Below are positions 35,903-47,130 of a DNA stretch of 64,000 bases, in pieces. The stretch comes from Sipunculus nudus (lineage: Eukaryota > Annelida > Sipuncula > Golfingiida > Sipunculidae), in assembly GCA_026874595.1 (NCBI GenBank), contig CM049318.1, positions 15,514,241 through 15,578,240 on the forward strand, read 5' to 3'. Under the pieces are notes generated by a model. That model did no database searches, had not been told where the DNA came from, and saw only the letters and a list, made by a program, of their open reading frames with translations. The position numbers were made by a program, and so were the translations under genes. Numbering within the stretch: the first letter of the stretch is position 1; the number at the start of each line of letters is the position of its first letter.

Positions 35903-36442
35903 GTAAGTAACATTCCAGCCAAACATGTCCCTCATATCCTAAACCTGACATACTAAGCAATTTAAACAGTTGATTTATCTTAAATTGGGCTAAGGACGGC
36001 GCAGGTTGCTGATGTAATGTAGGTAAGCCCCGAGTTGATAATTACGCTGGAACCTTCTGTGTTATGTAATGGTGCTAAACATGCTGGGGATCTCCATTAG
36101 TTAAGCACTAAAGGTCTTAATATCGTCATCAATCGTAAAATGTTAATTTATCAGAAAATATGTTATATGCTAGGTCATTTTTTTATCCATCTTTGAAGAA
36201 AATGGATTATTGGCAATTTCGTTTGTTATTAAGAAAAAAGTACCATTTAAACTGACCTGTAAGCCCCATTTAGGGGTTAAACAAAATCACATTAATACCT
36301 TGAATTAAAACATTCTTTAATCACTGATTTCCTGGCACATTGAGCTTTGACTTGATTGATACATGAGGGAATAGCTTGAGCATTGCTTACCTTGATAAGC
36401 TCTGCACTCTTTACTGACCCTAAAGCAGTGTAAGGTATTGTT

Positions 36443-36479
36443 GTGACAGGACAACAATTAAACGTTGTTGTCCTGTCAC
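36443..36479. repeat. Perfect 15-bp stem hairpin
   Basis: The arms GTGACAGGACAACAA and TTGTTGTCCTGTCAC are perfect complements around a 7-base loop. Outer GTAAGG/CCTTAC words extend the symmetry. It may be a remnant of a small foldback element in a gene-free stretch. Confidence 0.8.
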
Positions 36480-37351
36480 TATAAGCTCCGCCTTACTTTG
36501 AGACTTTCAATTAGTAAGAAAAGAGTAAGGGAATAAAATCAGATCATGATTTCAATCCATCTTAGACGACTGTCCCTAGGATTCACATTTCAGTGACACA
36601 ACTAGGAAAACATTACTCTCACCAAGCAAGTTTTGACCATTTTATTAAAACATTATTTCAGGGGATTATATCATTTCAAGAAGGTTATATCTCATAAACT
36701 TCCAAGCTAATCTATCAAATTTCGCACGCATAGTCGGAAACATATGATTTAAAACGCCTTTTGTTTTGTTTTTTTTTTCTTATTTTAAGAAGCAGTTACC
36801 ATCCATTAAAAAAAAAGAATTATTGTGTAAGTTGGTCAAGAGATTTTCTTTATTAAATTTAAATAGAAAGAAAGATGACAGAGAAAAACGCCCGGATACA
36901 TTTATGTATAATGTAAGATAATGTTATTGTTTAAGTCATATTCACTGCAAGATAGAAGTTATAACGCATTTTTTTATGTAAAAAATGAAAAAGTTGCTTC
37001 AACTGTTAAAGTCTTCATACCATCAACAAAATTATATTGTGATACAGCACAAATAATTGGGGATATTGTGGAAAACAAAATACGTGTAACTCCTTAGGTT
37101 TGATCCTAGTTCAGTATATATATATATAAAGCTAAACTGAACCAGGTATCTAAAGCATATTAAGACCTTCAGGCTAAATAATACAATGTTTTTCTTTTTT
37201 TTGGGGGGGGGGATTTATATACAGCCGATTCCTGCAAACTACTGCAGTACAGTATGATGTTATGACTTTAATTACTCATGGAGACTTGTAACCATAGTTA
37301 GCTACGAATATAGTGTAATATTGTCAAATTATATATATATATATATATATA

Positions 37352-38308
37352 TGTCACCCCTAACTTAACGTGAAAGCTTTACAACGGATATATCCTATAA
37401 AACAATAGGATGGGTTAACGCTCGCCACTTGATTTCATTAATCAAGAAATTAGATCCCGGTCATTACAGGTGACATTTCCAGGTTCTTTTAAGGACGCGT
37501 ATAAAAATACCAGACAATCATACACCCAGATCAATAGAAACTATGAGACATCAGGTTAAATTCACAATATAATTCAAGACAATACTTACAAGATGTAGAT
37601 GTGTGTGTGCGTTGATGTGTCAATACGACAGTCCTTCACATTAAAAATACAGGATATTTACTGAGTCCGTGGTTTGTATAAAAACCAATAAAGTCCAGTT
37701 CCTTCAGAGATCTCTGGTTACTGTTTTGTGTAGAATCTAGCGTATGGTTAGCAGCATATAGTCTTTCTGAGTTTAGCGATCTTCAACTGATCTTGCTTGT
37801 CAGCGACCCGGGTAGGATTACGTTCACATGAATGCAATAGCGCTCTTTGTTTACGCAGAGCTTAGAGTCCTTGACCTTGCTCGTGTAGCAATGGTTTCTC
37901 GGCTTACGGCGGTTATGTATTTAGGTCAAGCTGAACTAGGCCGGCAGGTGACGAGCGCGCTCTCTCACTTTATCGCCAATACGAAGCTCTTTCGGCAGCA
38001 CGGCTGAGTTCTCATGAGCTGAGTCCTTGCTACATGTAGAAGCTTGCTTCTATGCCGTTTCTGGCGTTTCAATGTTCCTACTCCCGTGCGTGCGTGCTGC
38101 CACCTCAAGCTTCAAGACCCAACTGAAGGCAGCTTCCAGCGTCTCTCCCTGAACTCTGACGTCACAATCGTCGTCACAATACGGCGATCCGGTTCTCTGA
38201 TTGGCTTATGGCTCAAGTGTCCCATATAAGGTTATATGTGACCTGGTTTGACTGCTAGCGTCACCTTGGCGACCCACATACCAGAATTAATACACTCAAT
38301 GCGTGACA
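37352..38308 (+). mobile_element. LTR-like block, TGTCAC...GTGACA
   Basis: The block starts TGTCAC right after a (TA)n tract and ends GTGACA, the TG...CA form with a short inverted end typical of LTRs. Its right half is more GC-rich and holds TGACGTCA (38158-38165), an inverted CCAAT box (ATTGG near 38200) and CATATAAG near 38222, in promoter order. No second LTR, primer-binding site or clear target-site duplication is visible, and the only AATAAA on this strand (about 37687) precedes the TATA-like site. A solo LTR is a guess. Confidence 0.3.
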
Positions 38309-38463
38309 CAGATAAAATCAGCTGATAGCCGATGGGATTTCATATATATACAATCAAGACCTGTCAACGCTTTAGGAAGACGCTTCACGTCAATATCAAT
38401 AGAGAACAGACTTCGTTAAACTATGATACAAAACACCGTACATATTGTCACCGATTTCTGGTG

Positions 38464-38510
<47 letters not shown>

Positions 38511-39453
38511 CAGTAATCATTGAGAAAAGTTGCTCAATTGATTGCGCAGTGCCTATTACTAAGAAGCACTGTTTCAGTAGAACTCCATTTGAGTGAAGAA
38601 CATGTAATGGAACAAACAGGTACATTTTGAACTACAACAGAACGATTTAGAAATTTGAGATATTTATCTTTTTAATAAAACAACAACCTTGATTATAAAT
38701 CAGATCAGCAAATAAGCATTATATATTCTCGTTGTCAATCCACTGAAATATTTTAGAATATTCAAAGGAATTATCCAGTTCCAATGCCTTACTCAAACGT
38801 TATATTTTCCCCTTAATTAACACAATCTGGCGCTTATATCGTGTAGCGGTTTACCGTAATTAATAATAAAGACATATGCTTAGGTACCATATTAAAATTT
38901 TTAGGTTTTTGTCCATCGCATTCTACAAGACAAATTCGCGGATATTTTTGAGGACACGTATTTTTCTCTGAAAATACTTTAAACTGTCTGAAAGATAACC
39001 GGTAAAATAAGACCACCTGTCTATCAGGACCTAGCTTGGGTGAACTGATACATTCACATTCGTAAAAACTTACTGTTTTTGGCTAGGGGCACGTATAATC
39101 TTATATCACAAGTTTCACTCTGTATCATTTTGGAAAATGTGTGATTGATTGTTTGGAAATCAGTTTTATAAGAGTTGGATAATTTACATTTTTATGCGCA
39201 AAAAAATGTTTTCCCTTGAATCTAAATTATAGTATATCAGATATGTATGGTATATCGTATAATCCGCAAAGTATCGCGATATGCATCATATTGCAAGATT
39301 ATGTATGGTTAGGAAGGCATTTTGACGGATTACTGGAAAAAAGTTTGTAGACTGAAATAATTCTTGGAAGAAAATGAAGAATATTGAATGTAATACTGCA
39401 TAATTCTTATAATTAGTACAGGAGTCCTGTTTTCTCTGAATTTCAGCTGACAG

Positions 39454-39559
39454 TGACAAAGAGTGTCACGTGTTCCCGGGGAACCAGACTTGCACCAAGC
39501 ACCGACTGTATCATGAATCAACCTTGCCCTCCGTGTATATAATTATCAGAACATCATAG
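39454..39559 (+). CDS. Possible terminal exon of the VWD gene (uncertain)
   Basis: If splicing uses the AG at 39453, the two leftover bases of the previous exon plus T give Asn. The frame then reads DKECHVFPGNQTC and runs to TAG at 39557-39559. A cysteine-bearing tail right after a VWD domain is plausible. However, the stronger acceptor TTTCAG ends at 39446 and would put an immediate TGA in this phase. In another frame the same DNA reads VTCSRGTR---DCIMNQPCPPC, which resembles a thrombospondin type 1 fragment. I cannot choose between these, and the true last exon may lie elsewhere. Confidence 0.25.
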
Positions 39560-41440
39560 ATGATGCGGCTGCCTAGACATTGATATAGAACATTTGTATA
39601 TGATACCGAGTATTTAGGCGCTGGGATTTTTATGTTTATTCCGAAACTAACCTGTGACTTTTTCTTAGGTGGTAAGGCTATAATGATAAAATAAACCATA
39701 TTCATCGTTGCATAGGCTTGGGGTCCATGTATCATGTTTCGGCATTTCTTATTCACTCGCACAAGGTGCAGTCTGGAACTTAATAAAGAATATCAGCACA
39801 CCCGCTCATATCTTCTCCTCGCCGATGTAATTTATATACACGTGTTTGAGGGTGTGCGCGTGTGTGAGAAAGATAGATACAGATGGGGAATATAGTGAAC
39901 GAGACTAAGACTGAGCGGACACGTGAGTGACCGTGAGAAGGAGACAGATAGAGAGAGAGTGAGACAGAAAGTGAAATGCGTGCATATGTGTGTTAATGTA
40001 TGATGGGCAAAAATATACTCTGATCATTGTTACAGTCATATTCACATTGGCTATACTTAGGATTAAGTCGGAACCTTTTTTCATACCAAATTAACACACC
40101 AAATGCGTGTCCGGCAAGACCGTACTCTACATGTTTTGATTTTGGCCGTTCCGCGTTGTATTTTGGAGAGACACATTAAACAATATGCATGTTGCCATGC
40201 CGGTACTTAGGAAATTATCCCAACACACACATTCGGCAACCCACATTAGGAACTGCGCATGTCTCATTTGCATACCATCTGTATGGAATCTTAGCTTCAG
40301 TTCCTGATTCAGACCGCCGGAAAGTATTTCATGTGATTCACGAAGTAGCAATAATAAAAATACAATTTTCCAACCCATGAAACAAACCAAACAATTTTCT
40401 CATTTTATCCAGAGTAATGTTGAGTCGGTAAATAGCCAATCCCTTCTCGGTATTTTTACACATTAATTCTGAAACCAGTTCAATATGCCCGATCCGCAAT
40501 TTTTTTCCTAAGAAGTTGACACTTCCACACGTTATTTTTACCATCGTATGATTCTGGCAAAATATTGAGCTTTAATGAATATCGGCGGCCATCTTGACCA
40601 AGCTGATGTTGTTGTTAAAATTTTATAATTCTTTTTGCTGAAGGAGCCGTGAAACCTATTCTTGCCGTGTCGATACGTTTAGAGCAGGTACCGCCACCTC
40701 ACGGCAAATTAATGTGACTTATCTGTGCTTCTCTCTTACCCTTTCATTTATTTATCAGAGCTAACACGGAGTTTCGTCAATCCGTACACCAAGTCACGTT
40801 TAATTGTAAGCATTCTATTAACAAACAGAACCAGTAACCCTTGCAGGGCTTGTTGTTTAGGTTATATGGTTCAGTATCAAGGAATCACTGCTTGGGAAAT
40901 CAGTGTCGTGAAAGTAAATATATAGAATTTTACGTTTACATATACATCAACTTATCATCTTTTTATCATTTTGTAAGTATTGGATTTTTTCATTGACACA
41001 AGTACACTTTTTATACTCGTACTGGCTGAATTTAAGATCTGGTTTTAATCTATTTTATCGAAGTTGTGTATCTATCAAAATCTCAAAACGTGTATTTTCG
41101 AAAGAACTGACCAAAATCATTTAAAGCTCTCGAGGGGACAGGGGAGGTCTCTACTTTAAGCACTTATGGAGGCTTACTCCTCCCGCAGTACGGTTATGGC
41201 ATATCTGATATTACCTTTAATAAAATGTATTGAGTGCTATTTACCAAAAACGGTGTCCTTGTCCTTTCAAAACGATTTTAATAAAACTGACAATCCTGCT
41301 GTTAAGAGTGAACCACTACTGTATAGTAACAGTATGAAACTGGGATGATAATTGTCTACACTTCAATCAACATAATAAGAAAATGTTTTATCCGGGCAGC
41401 GTTTTTACAGCTGTGCAAAAAAAAATAGATCTTCTGCTCA
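39560..41440. other. Gene-free stretch
   Basis: This holds a GA/GT-rich simple region at about 39840-39980 and otherwise unremarkable sequence. Overlapping short frames at 40127-40544 show no conserved features. Confidence 0.5.
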
Positions 41441-41806
41441 ATGCATCCGATAAAATGGACTTCCGTTATTTCGGTCCTGTTTGCGGCATTACTGTTTCTC
41501 ATAATTGTTGCGCAAGCAGGATATGCGAGTTCATCCCTGTTCATGAGTGTGTGTTTTCACAATATAACTCGCACACTTATAAACGAAATTCCATTGAATA
41601 TTCAGAGCATTTTTGGAATTCGGCAAAATGAAGAATCGATGTTTTTATCGTGGATCCGTAACATGACTCGGATTCAGGAGCATCTTCACGCATGTGCGTT
41701 TACTTATGCACAAAGAAAATATGGAAACCGGCTTCTGTGGCTCAGGGGTAGAGCGCAGGACTCAAAGCCGGGAGATCGTGAGTTCATATCTCAACCGAGG
41801 CGGTGA
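41441..41806 (+). CDS. Unassigned open frame with signal-peptide-like start, ending inside a SINE
   Basis: The ATG at 41441 opens 121 codons. Residues 1-29 (MHPIKWTSVISVLFAALLF and onwards to QAGYAS) look like a signal peptide or single membrane anchor. Two N-glycosylation sequons (NIT, NMT) follow. From about codon 97 the frame runs into the SINE at 41730, which supplies the C-terminus and the stop. The part from about 41650 also resembles the dispersed repeat at 15290-15500, which weakens the case for a gene. I do not recognise a family. Confidence 0.2.
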   Translation: MHPIKWTSVISVLFAALLFLIIVAQAGYASSSLFMSVCFHNITRTLINEIPLNIQSIFGIRQNEESMFLSWIRNMTRIQEHLHACAFTYAQRKYGNRLLWLRGRAQDSKPGDREFISQPRR

Positions 41807-41995
41807 GTTTTTTCACGGTCGGCCCCCACCAAGGGTGAGCGCTCAGCAGGCTTAATGGGAAGGTCGGGCCCAACGGCCGTGTTTCACTCACAAACGAGTG
41901 CGCCCTTCGGGGGTCCTCGGTGGTATGATTACCAACCCAGGGCCCGCAGGTGCAGAAGTCACCGGGCCTGGTTAACGCCAGGATATAAAATGAGA
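41730..41995 (+). mobile_element. tRNA-derived SINE, best-preserved copy
   Basis: An A-box-like TGGCTCAGGGG lies at 41738 and a B-box-like GAGTTCATATC at 41780, in tRNA spacing. An unrelated body follows (ACGGTCGGCCCCC, GTTTCACTCACAAACGAGTG, CCCGCAGGTGCAGA, CACCGGGCCTGG). It has the RNA polymerase III promoter layout of SINEs. Relatives at 16243-16440 and 26198-26490 show it is a family. It interrupts an open reading frame that begins at 41441 and supplies that frame's last ~25 codons and stop. Confidence 0.82.
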
Positions 41996-41999
41996 GGAA

Positions 42000-43130
42000 G
42001 CGTGTGATACTGCCCTGTCACGTAGTCCGAAACCGGAATGGACATCTGCAGATGTACATATACACAGTTAAGGCAGCATTAAAAAAATGGAGGCGGTTAC
42101 CTCCAAAAGAAAAATATATATGGAATATGGTCGAAATAAATGAGTGCAAACAAAGTTTGGGAAACAAGAAGCGGAGGCTTGCGTTCTTTAAAATGCAGAT
42201 TTCTGGCTAATAATTTATATACACGGGCTTCATGAGATAAACGTTTTTGTTATCTAACACTTAGATCATGAAAATTCAATCCAGTTCTCCAGAAAGCCGA
42301 TAAAAGCCTAAAAGCAAACTGACTAGACCTTAGTCACCCTCGGGTATGCTAGTTCTAAATAAACCCCTCGGTACCCTACCTCTGTCATCCTATACCCCTC
42401 AATAGGGCAACCTAGGACTGTCGTAACGTGACGTATCAGCTGCAGACAACAGCGTAAAATTACTGAGGGCTCTGCCCTTTATTGCCTAATAACTGTCAAA
42501 AATCGCAAAATTGACAATTTTGTGAAAATTGGCGACTTTATAGTTTTTGTTATATCTATGTTTTTCACATAAAAACACTTTCCTTGCGATATATTGTATC
42601 AATTGGACATAAAAGCATTTTAATTAAGATGTCAACCCCACGTTAGGTGTATACAGGGCCACCGTCAGCTCGGTGGGATCCAACAGGGTATATTCTCTAA
42701 TTTTTTTTCCGGAGGTTTACGGCACATCGTTGATTGACAGGCGTGCTGAGGCTGCTGGTCAATCAGCCGGGACTGAGCTTATCTTTATTACCGGCACGTG
42801 ATAGTTGACACTTATTACCGCTAGCACTTCCTCCTGTACTCTTTACCCTGAACTATGATACAGACCGTAGAATTTTGTTTAGGCCTGTGCCACTGTTTCA
42901 GATTACGTCAGTGTCATCTTATACGGGTAAAGGTTAAAGGTATCAAGTATATGTCATTAAAATATGAAATTTTCGCTTGTTATTTCAGCAAACTCATGTA
43001 ACACTTTCTGTTTTCTTTTAACTGTTTATTATATATATATCTTTATTCGTACAAGGAAGTACAGTACATTATATGCAATGAAAAGAAATATAAAATAAAT
43101 GAAAGATATACAGAAAGAATGAAGGAAAAA
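42000..43130. other. Gene-free stretch with repeat continuation
   Basis: The first 200 bases match the dispersed repeat at 15290-15500 (minus) in the words GAGTGCAAACAAAGTTTGGG and GGAGGCTTGCGTT. The remainder shows nothing recognisable. Confidence 0.4.
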
Positions 43131-43137
43131 TTAAAAT

Positions 43138-43509
43138 TCAGTCCGTACCTATTACAAAATCGATTGATAATAAATCAATTAGCGTTTTAACCTCACCGGA
43201 GGTCAAATGCGAGGTACATATCCCATCTTTGCATTCTATCAATTCTGACAGTAAATCTATGTTAATGGATGTTGTTACCATCATCAACTGTCTCTTAACT
43301 ATCTTTATATTTTTAATGTCGCGTTGTATCCCATGGTTGTTCATCTGACTTTCCAGATATCGTAAGTTGCCTCCAAGTACACCAATTGAGGTATAATGAG
43401 GTCTCTTTGTCAGAAAATTTACAAAATCATTTGCATCATCCTGCATGTTCAGAAATATATTTATAAAGCGTAAGCTGATTATATTTATCAGAGCCGGAGA
43501 GCCCGCCAA
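43138..43509 (-). CDS. Unassigned open frame, 123 codons
   Basis: This is a stop-free minus-strand frame of about 372 bases without an ATG at its upstream end, so it would be an internal or terminal exon if real. The composition looks protein-like (MQDDANDFVNFLTKR; LSELIECKDGICTSHL). No domain is recognised. There is no convincing acceptor immediately upstream. It could be an exon or a repeat-derived frame. Confidence 0.22.
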   Translation of the reverse strand: MAGSPALINIISLRFINIFLNMQDDANDFVNFLTKRPHYTSIGVLGGNLRYLESQMNNHGIQRDIKNIKIVKRQLMMVTTSINIDLLSELIECKDGICTSHLTSGEVKTLIDLLSIDFVIGTD

Positions 43510-44439
43510 TCCATGTACAATATTCTTTTGCGAGTTATATGGTAAGTGCCATAGGTGACTCAGAGCATTATTATTTTTATTTTCGTATTTAATGCTAATT
43601 ATAAATATTTATGTTATTTGAATATATTCAAAACCTTGTTTTAAATAAATTTTCATTTCATGATGTAGCCAAATACTACAAACAGATAAAACATTGCATT
43701 GTTTGGTCCAACCGGCCGATCTTATTGATAATGATTTCGCTCTACTGAAGCCCTTCCCTAGAACATTTAAATTTGCAGTTGACTATCCCACCTGGTCTTT
43801 AACATCCTTGAATTTAGTCATGGCTAAATAAAGAGGTCAGAGGATTTAGTTTTTAGGTTTTCATGTTTCATTCTATATACATGTAATATTCTCTCCTACC
43901 ACAAGTGCAGTTCCATTTGTATGACGTACATGGGCAATTTTATTCACTTAATCGGCATAGAGATGTCAGCCTTCCTTGTGCAGACCTGGACCTCCCTGTT
44001 GGCGGGGGTAAACGTTTGTAACGGAAAGGGAGAACAGCCTTCACTTTTCACACATTTTAGAGGTGTTTTTCTAAAAATAGAATCTTTATACATTAAGATA
44101 AGATACAAAATTAAACGATAGTTATTCTTTGCATAACCAGCATAATGAATGGTTGTCATGTGGTTTTTGTATACAGGTGGCAATTGAGTTATCTGTCATT
44201 GTATAATTAAGCGATAATTACCCTTGACATAACCAGAATAATAAGTAGCTGCTATGTGGATTTTAAACAACTGGGTTAAATATGTGAGAGGTAAATATTA
44301 CAGATCGGCGAGTTTAACTTTTTCGAGGTGCATGTATGTCCATCCTTGTGTAGAAATATTTTCTTTTTAATTATCAACATCCAATCAATACCTACATTCC
44401 CTTTTATGTTAGGAGTTCTTCAATATACCGAAATTCGTC

Positions 44440-45024
44440 ATGCAACATTCACAATATAAGAAAGGCCAACACCTGGTAAATATTACTTGTGCCAATGAAC
44501 AAGATATACATTTATACAAAATACTGAGCACTTTTATATTGCTCATATTTGGGAGTCTTATAAGAATAATATTTAATATAGCTTTAATAGTTGTTGTTTC
44601 TAAATTCCTAAATTCGCATAATTTCTATTCATTGAGGATATGTTTGATAAAAGTTAAAAAGAGCTCTCATGAAAAAAAAGTAAAGCTACCTTCAGTAAGA
44701 GAAAATCAGTCCAAGGTCTTGTTTATGTGTAACAGCAGCCCACTTGGATTGGTCATGACGGTTTATAGAGAAAAATTTAACTTAATAAAATTCTTTTCCA
44801 ATAACACCAAGTGGATAGTCTTCTTTCATAATCCCGCTTTGTTTTCGCTTGTGAGGCGAGCATCCGGCCAATTTATCATCCCTGCCGTCACATACCATCC
44901 GATCATATATCTACTGCACACAAGAGATATCAACACAAACGGCTATATAATAGTTAGAATAGGCATAATTGTTCCAAGTCACAATATTATGTTTAACCTA
45001 TTTTTCCCGATGCAATGGATATAA
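44440..45024 (+). CDS. Unassigned open frame, 194 codons, one membrane segment
   Basis: ATG to TAA without interruption. Residues ~31-55 (FILLIFGSLIRIIFNIALIVVV) form a strong hydrophobic segment. The rest is rich in Ile, Asn, Lys and Phe, as expected from AT-rich DNA. I recognise no family. A chance frame is possible at this base composition, but the length is unusual for the window. Confidence 0.22.
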   Translation: MQHSQYKKGQHLVNITCANEQDIHLYKILSTFILLIFGSLIRIIFNIALIVVVSKFLNSHNFYSLRICLIKVKKSSHEKKVKLPSVRENQSKVLFMCNSSPLGLVMTVYREKFNLIKFFSNNTKWIVFFHNPALFSLVRRASGQFIIPAVTYHPIIYLLHTRDINTNGYIIVRIGIIVPSHNIMFNLFFPMQWI

Positions 45025-45202
45025 ATTCTAAACAAGAATATATATACATACAGTTTGGTTCAATAAAAGTTTAGCGGCGTCTTTGAATGGTTTGCTGATT
45101 AATAGTTCCTTTTTGTCCTAGACAATTTTTAATTAGATTTGTTGTTAAGCTGTACCTGCGAACATGATAACATTTCGATCTATCCGAAAGATTAGAGTTT
45201 AC

Positions 45203-45381
45203 CTTATTTGCCATGGCTGCTCAGTACGTTTCATTACAAATACAGGTCGTCGGTCATCCCCCGGCCAGTCTGTCAGACGGAAGTAGTATTCACGAATTTG
45301 GATAATTTTAGAGGTATCGGGCTCGGTTAACCTTTGGTACCAGAGATCTGGTTGTAAAATATTCCTATCTTCTGCCTTCAT
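45203..45381 (-). CDS. Unassigned candidate exon ending at a good donor
   Basis: On the minus strand an ATG at 45379-45381 opens 59 codons ending CAAATAAG|GTAAAC, a good splice donor. The frame is also open for about nine codons upstream. The peptide (DLWYQRLTEPDTSKI; REYYFRLTDWPGDDRRP; VFVMKRTEQPW) has a balanced composition and codon use more GC-rich than its flanks. No family is recognised and I cannot find its next exon. Confidence 0.3.
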
Positions 45382-45510
45382 GAAAGGCCTTGGGGTATCC
45401 TTTTTATTTATTTTTATTTCATTGACAAAGGTGTCAATTCTTGGGTGAAAATAATATGTACATACACCCTATCATATTTTCACAGAATTGGCATATAATA
45501 TATATATCAC

Positions 45511-45757
45511 TTAGACATTTATGTATTTCATTTTAAAAATTTCAGGTGGAAGGGCATTGGCCTTATTAGCGGTCAAAAGCTTAAATGTGAGTCTCCTCTG
45601 GGTTTTATCTAGCATTCTCGGGCCCGCATCTCCAATTGTACAACTTGTTACAGAGTACCAACTGCCAAAAGGGAGGCGGTCTAACGAAATGTCATGCAGT
45701 GCTTTTCTTTTTTCCACTGCATTTTATTCATGTTTAAATCCTTTAACTGACATGTAA
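45511..45757. other. Conserved-looking block open on both strands
   Basis: Minus-strand reading gives RLPFGSWYSVTSCTIGDAG and LDKTQRRLTFKLL. Plus-strand reading gives GGRALALLAVKSLNVSLLW after a TTTCAG acceptor-like site at 45546. Both frames are free of stops for over 65 codons and the block is more GC-rich than its surroundings. It could be an exon of the gene suggested at 45203-45381 (minus) or part of a repeat. The strand cannot be decided here. Confidence 0.25.
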
Positions 45758-45812
45758 TGTTAAAGTAAAATGTTTATTTACTGAAAATACGCTGCTTTAT
45801 TTGTGAAGTACA

Positions 45813-45814
<2 letters not shown>

Positions 45815-45851
<37 letters not shown>
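45815..45851. repeat. (TA)n microsatellite
   Basis: Uninterrupted (TA)n tract. Confidence 0.95.
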
Positions 45852-45854
<3 letters not shown>

Positions 45855-46429
45855 AGTAGCATAATTAATATATAAATATTATATTTCTGTACATGTTAAG
45901 GGATGGACTTCAATGCAAATCCATGAAAAGCTACCATTTACAAACTCTCTAATAATCATATTTTCTCAAGTTCTTTGACACTTAAATATTTATCCCAGAT
46001 CATGAAAGCCATTAACATCTTCAACAGAAGGCTAATGATTTATTATACGCATTAACAGTGACAAATAACAGGGTAAACATTTATGTTTACAATTTTTGCA
46101 TTATGATCTATTTTTTAATCTTGATATGCTCCCCAAAAACTATATTTAAATTTATATTTACCATCCCATAACAAAAGAGTCAAATACATTTTTGTAATTT
46201 TGAAATATGTATAACAATAATCTTGTCCAGCAGCTTTTTAATTTTTTACATTTGAGACTACTGAATCTGTAATAAAAATGTTATTCAGACTTGATATATT
46301 TGCCAGAAATGTTACCAGAAATTAATTTGATACTTTCTCTGAGGTATGTTCTCTCACATAAGAAGGTAGGTATCCATGAGAAATCTTTTGCATGTCTACA
46401 TAAATTATAAGTATGGTTTTCATGGCGCA

Positions 46430-46870
46430 CTCGGGGCCTCTAAACCTTGAAAAATATTAAGGCGGCCTATGTTCCGATCATACTAGCTTACGCAGTTGTA
46501 CCTTCTGTTATGTTCTCTCCGGATAACCAGCTAAAACATTTAGATGGGCCAAGAAATTCATTCCAAAGTGGATTTACTTCGGATATATTCACAAATTTTA
46601 CGCGACTCGTCCATATAAACTGTGGTGTAACATCACTAATATAGTCTCCAGGGTTGGGAATCTCAAACACCTGAAGATTTTGGATCATAGTTAAAATGAC
46701 ATTGTTCGACCGAACGAATCGGTTTTAAGTGAACGGAACAAATTTAGCCGAAACGTAAACGTTACAATAACTAGGACCGGAAACCCTCTGCTGTGTCCGT
46801 GCAGTGATCACTGGTGTTCTTGAAAAGGTCAGAAGAATTCAAATCTGAATGCTACTGGAAGGTTATTAAC
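46430..46870 (+). pseudogene. Toll-like receptor relic (LRR end and LRRCT only)
   Basis: This block aligns with 49700-50090 of the larger TLR pseudogene: YVPIIL/YIPIIP, FSPDNQLKHLDGPRN/FSPSNKLEYLDVSRN, DIFTNFTRLV/NIFTNFTGLV, then ACTAGGACCGGAAACCCTCTGCTGTGTCC against the LRRCT N-PLQCPCS segment. Stops and frame changes start after SLI (46642) and continue. No transmembrane or TIR part follows. It is a diverged tandem paralogue rather than a recent copy. Confidence 0.8.
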
Positions 46871-47130
46871 CTACCTTCTAAATATTTAGAATGAAAAAAA
46901 AGGTGCTCGCGTAAACAATTTACATTTATACTTTATTAGATTATTTAAACCGCCCATACATATAATGCCGTACTTTACGGTGGTTTAAAAATGAAGAATT
47001 CATACGTAAAATGAAAATTAAAACAATGATAAATAATCACTTTACATGCAAAATACAGCAGTTACATATATTTACACAGGGTATATAAAGGGAATACATG
47101 TATATAAAAACTAGCTTAACACTCGCCTTA

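Larger units (their letters stand above)
36000..39440 (+). other. Gene-free stretch after the VWD exons
   Basis: Apart from the hairpin and the LTR-like block, this holds (TA)n tracts at about 37330-37351 and 38467-38509 and AT-rich sequence. Short frames (38044, 38332, 38834) have no assignable features. If the last VWD exon is at 39454, this is its intron. Confidence 0.5.
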
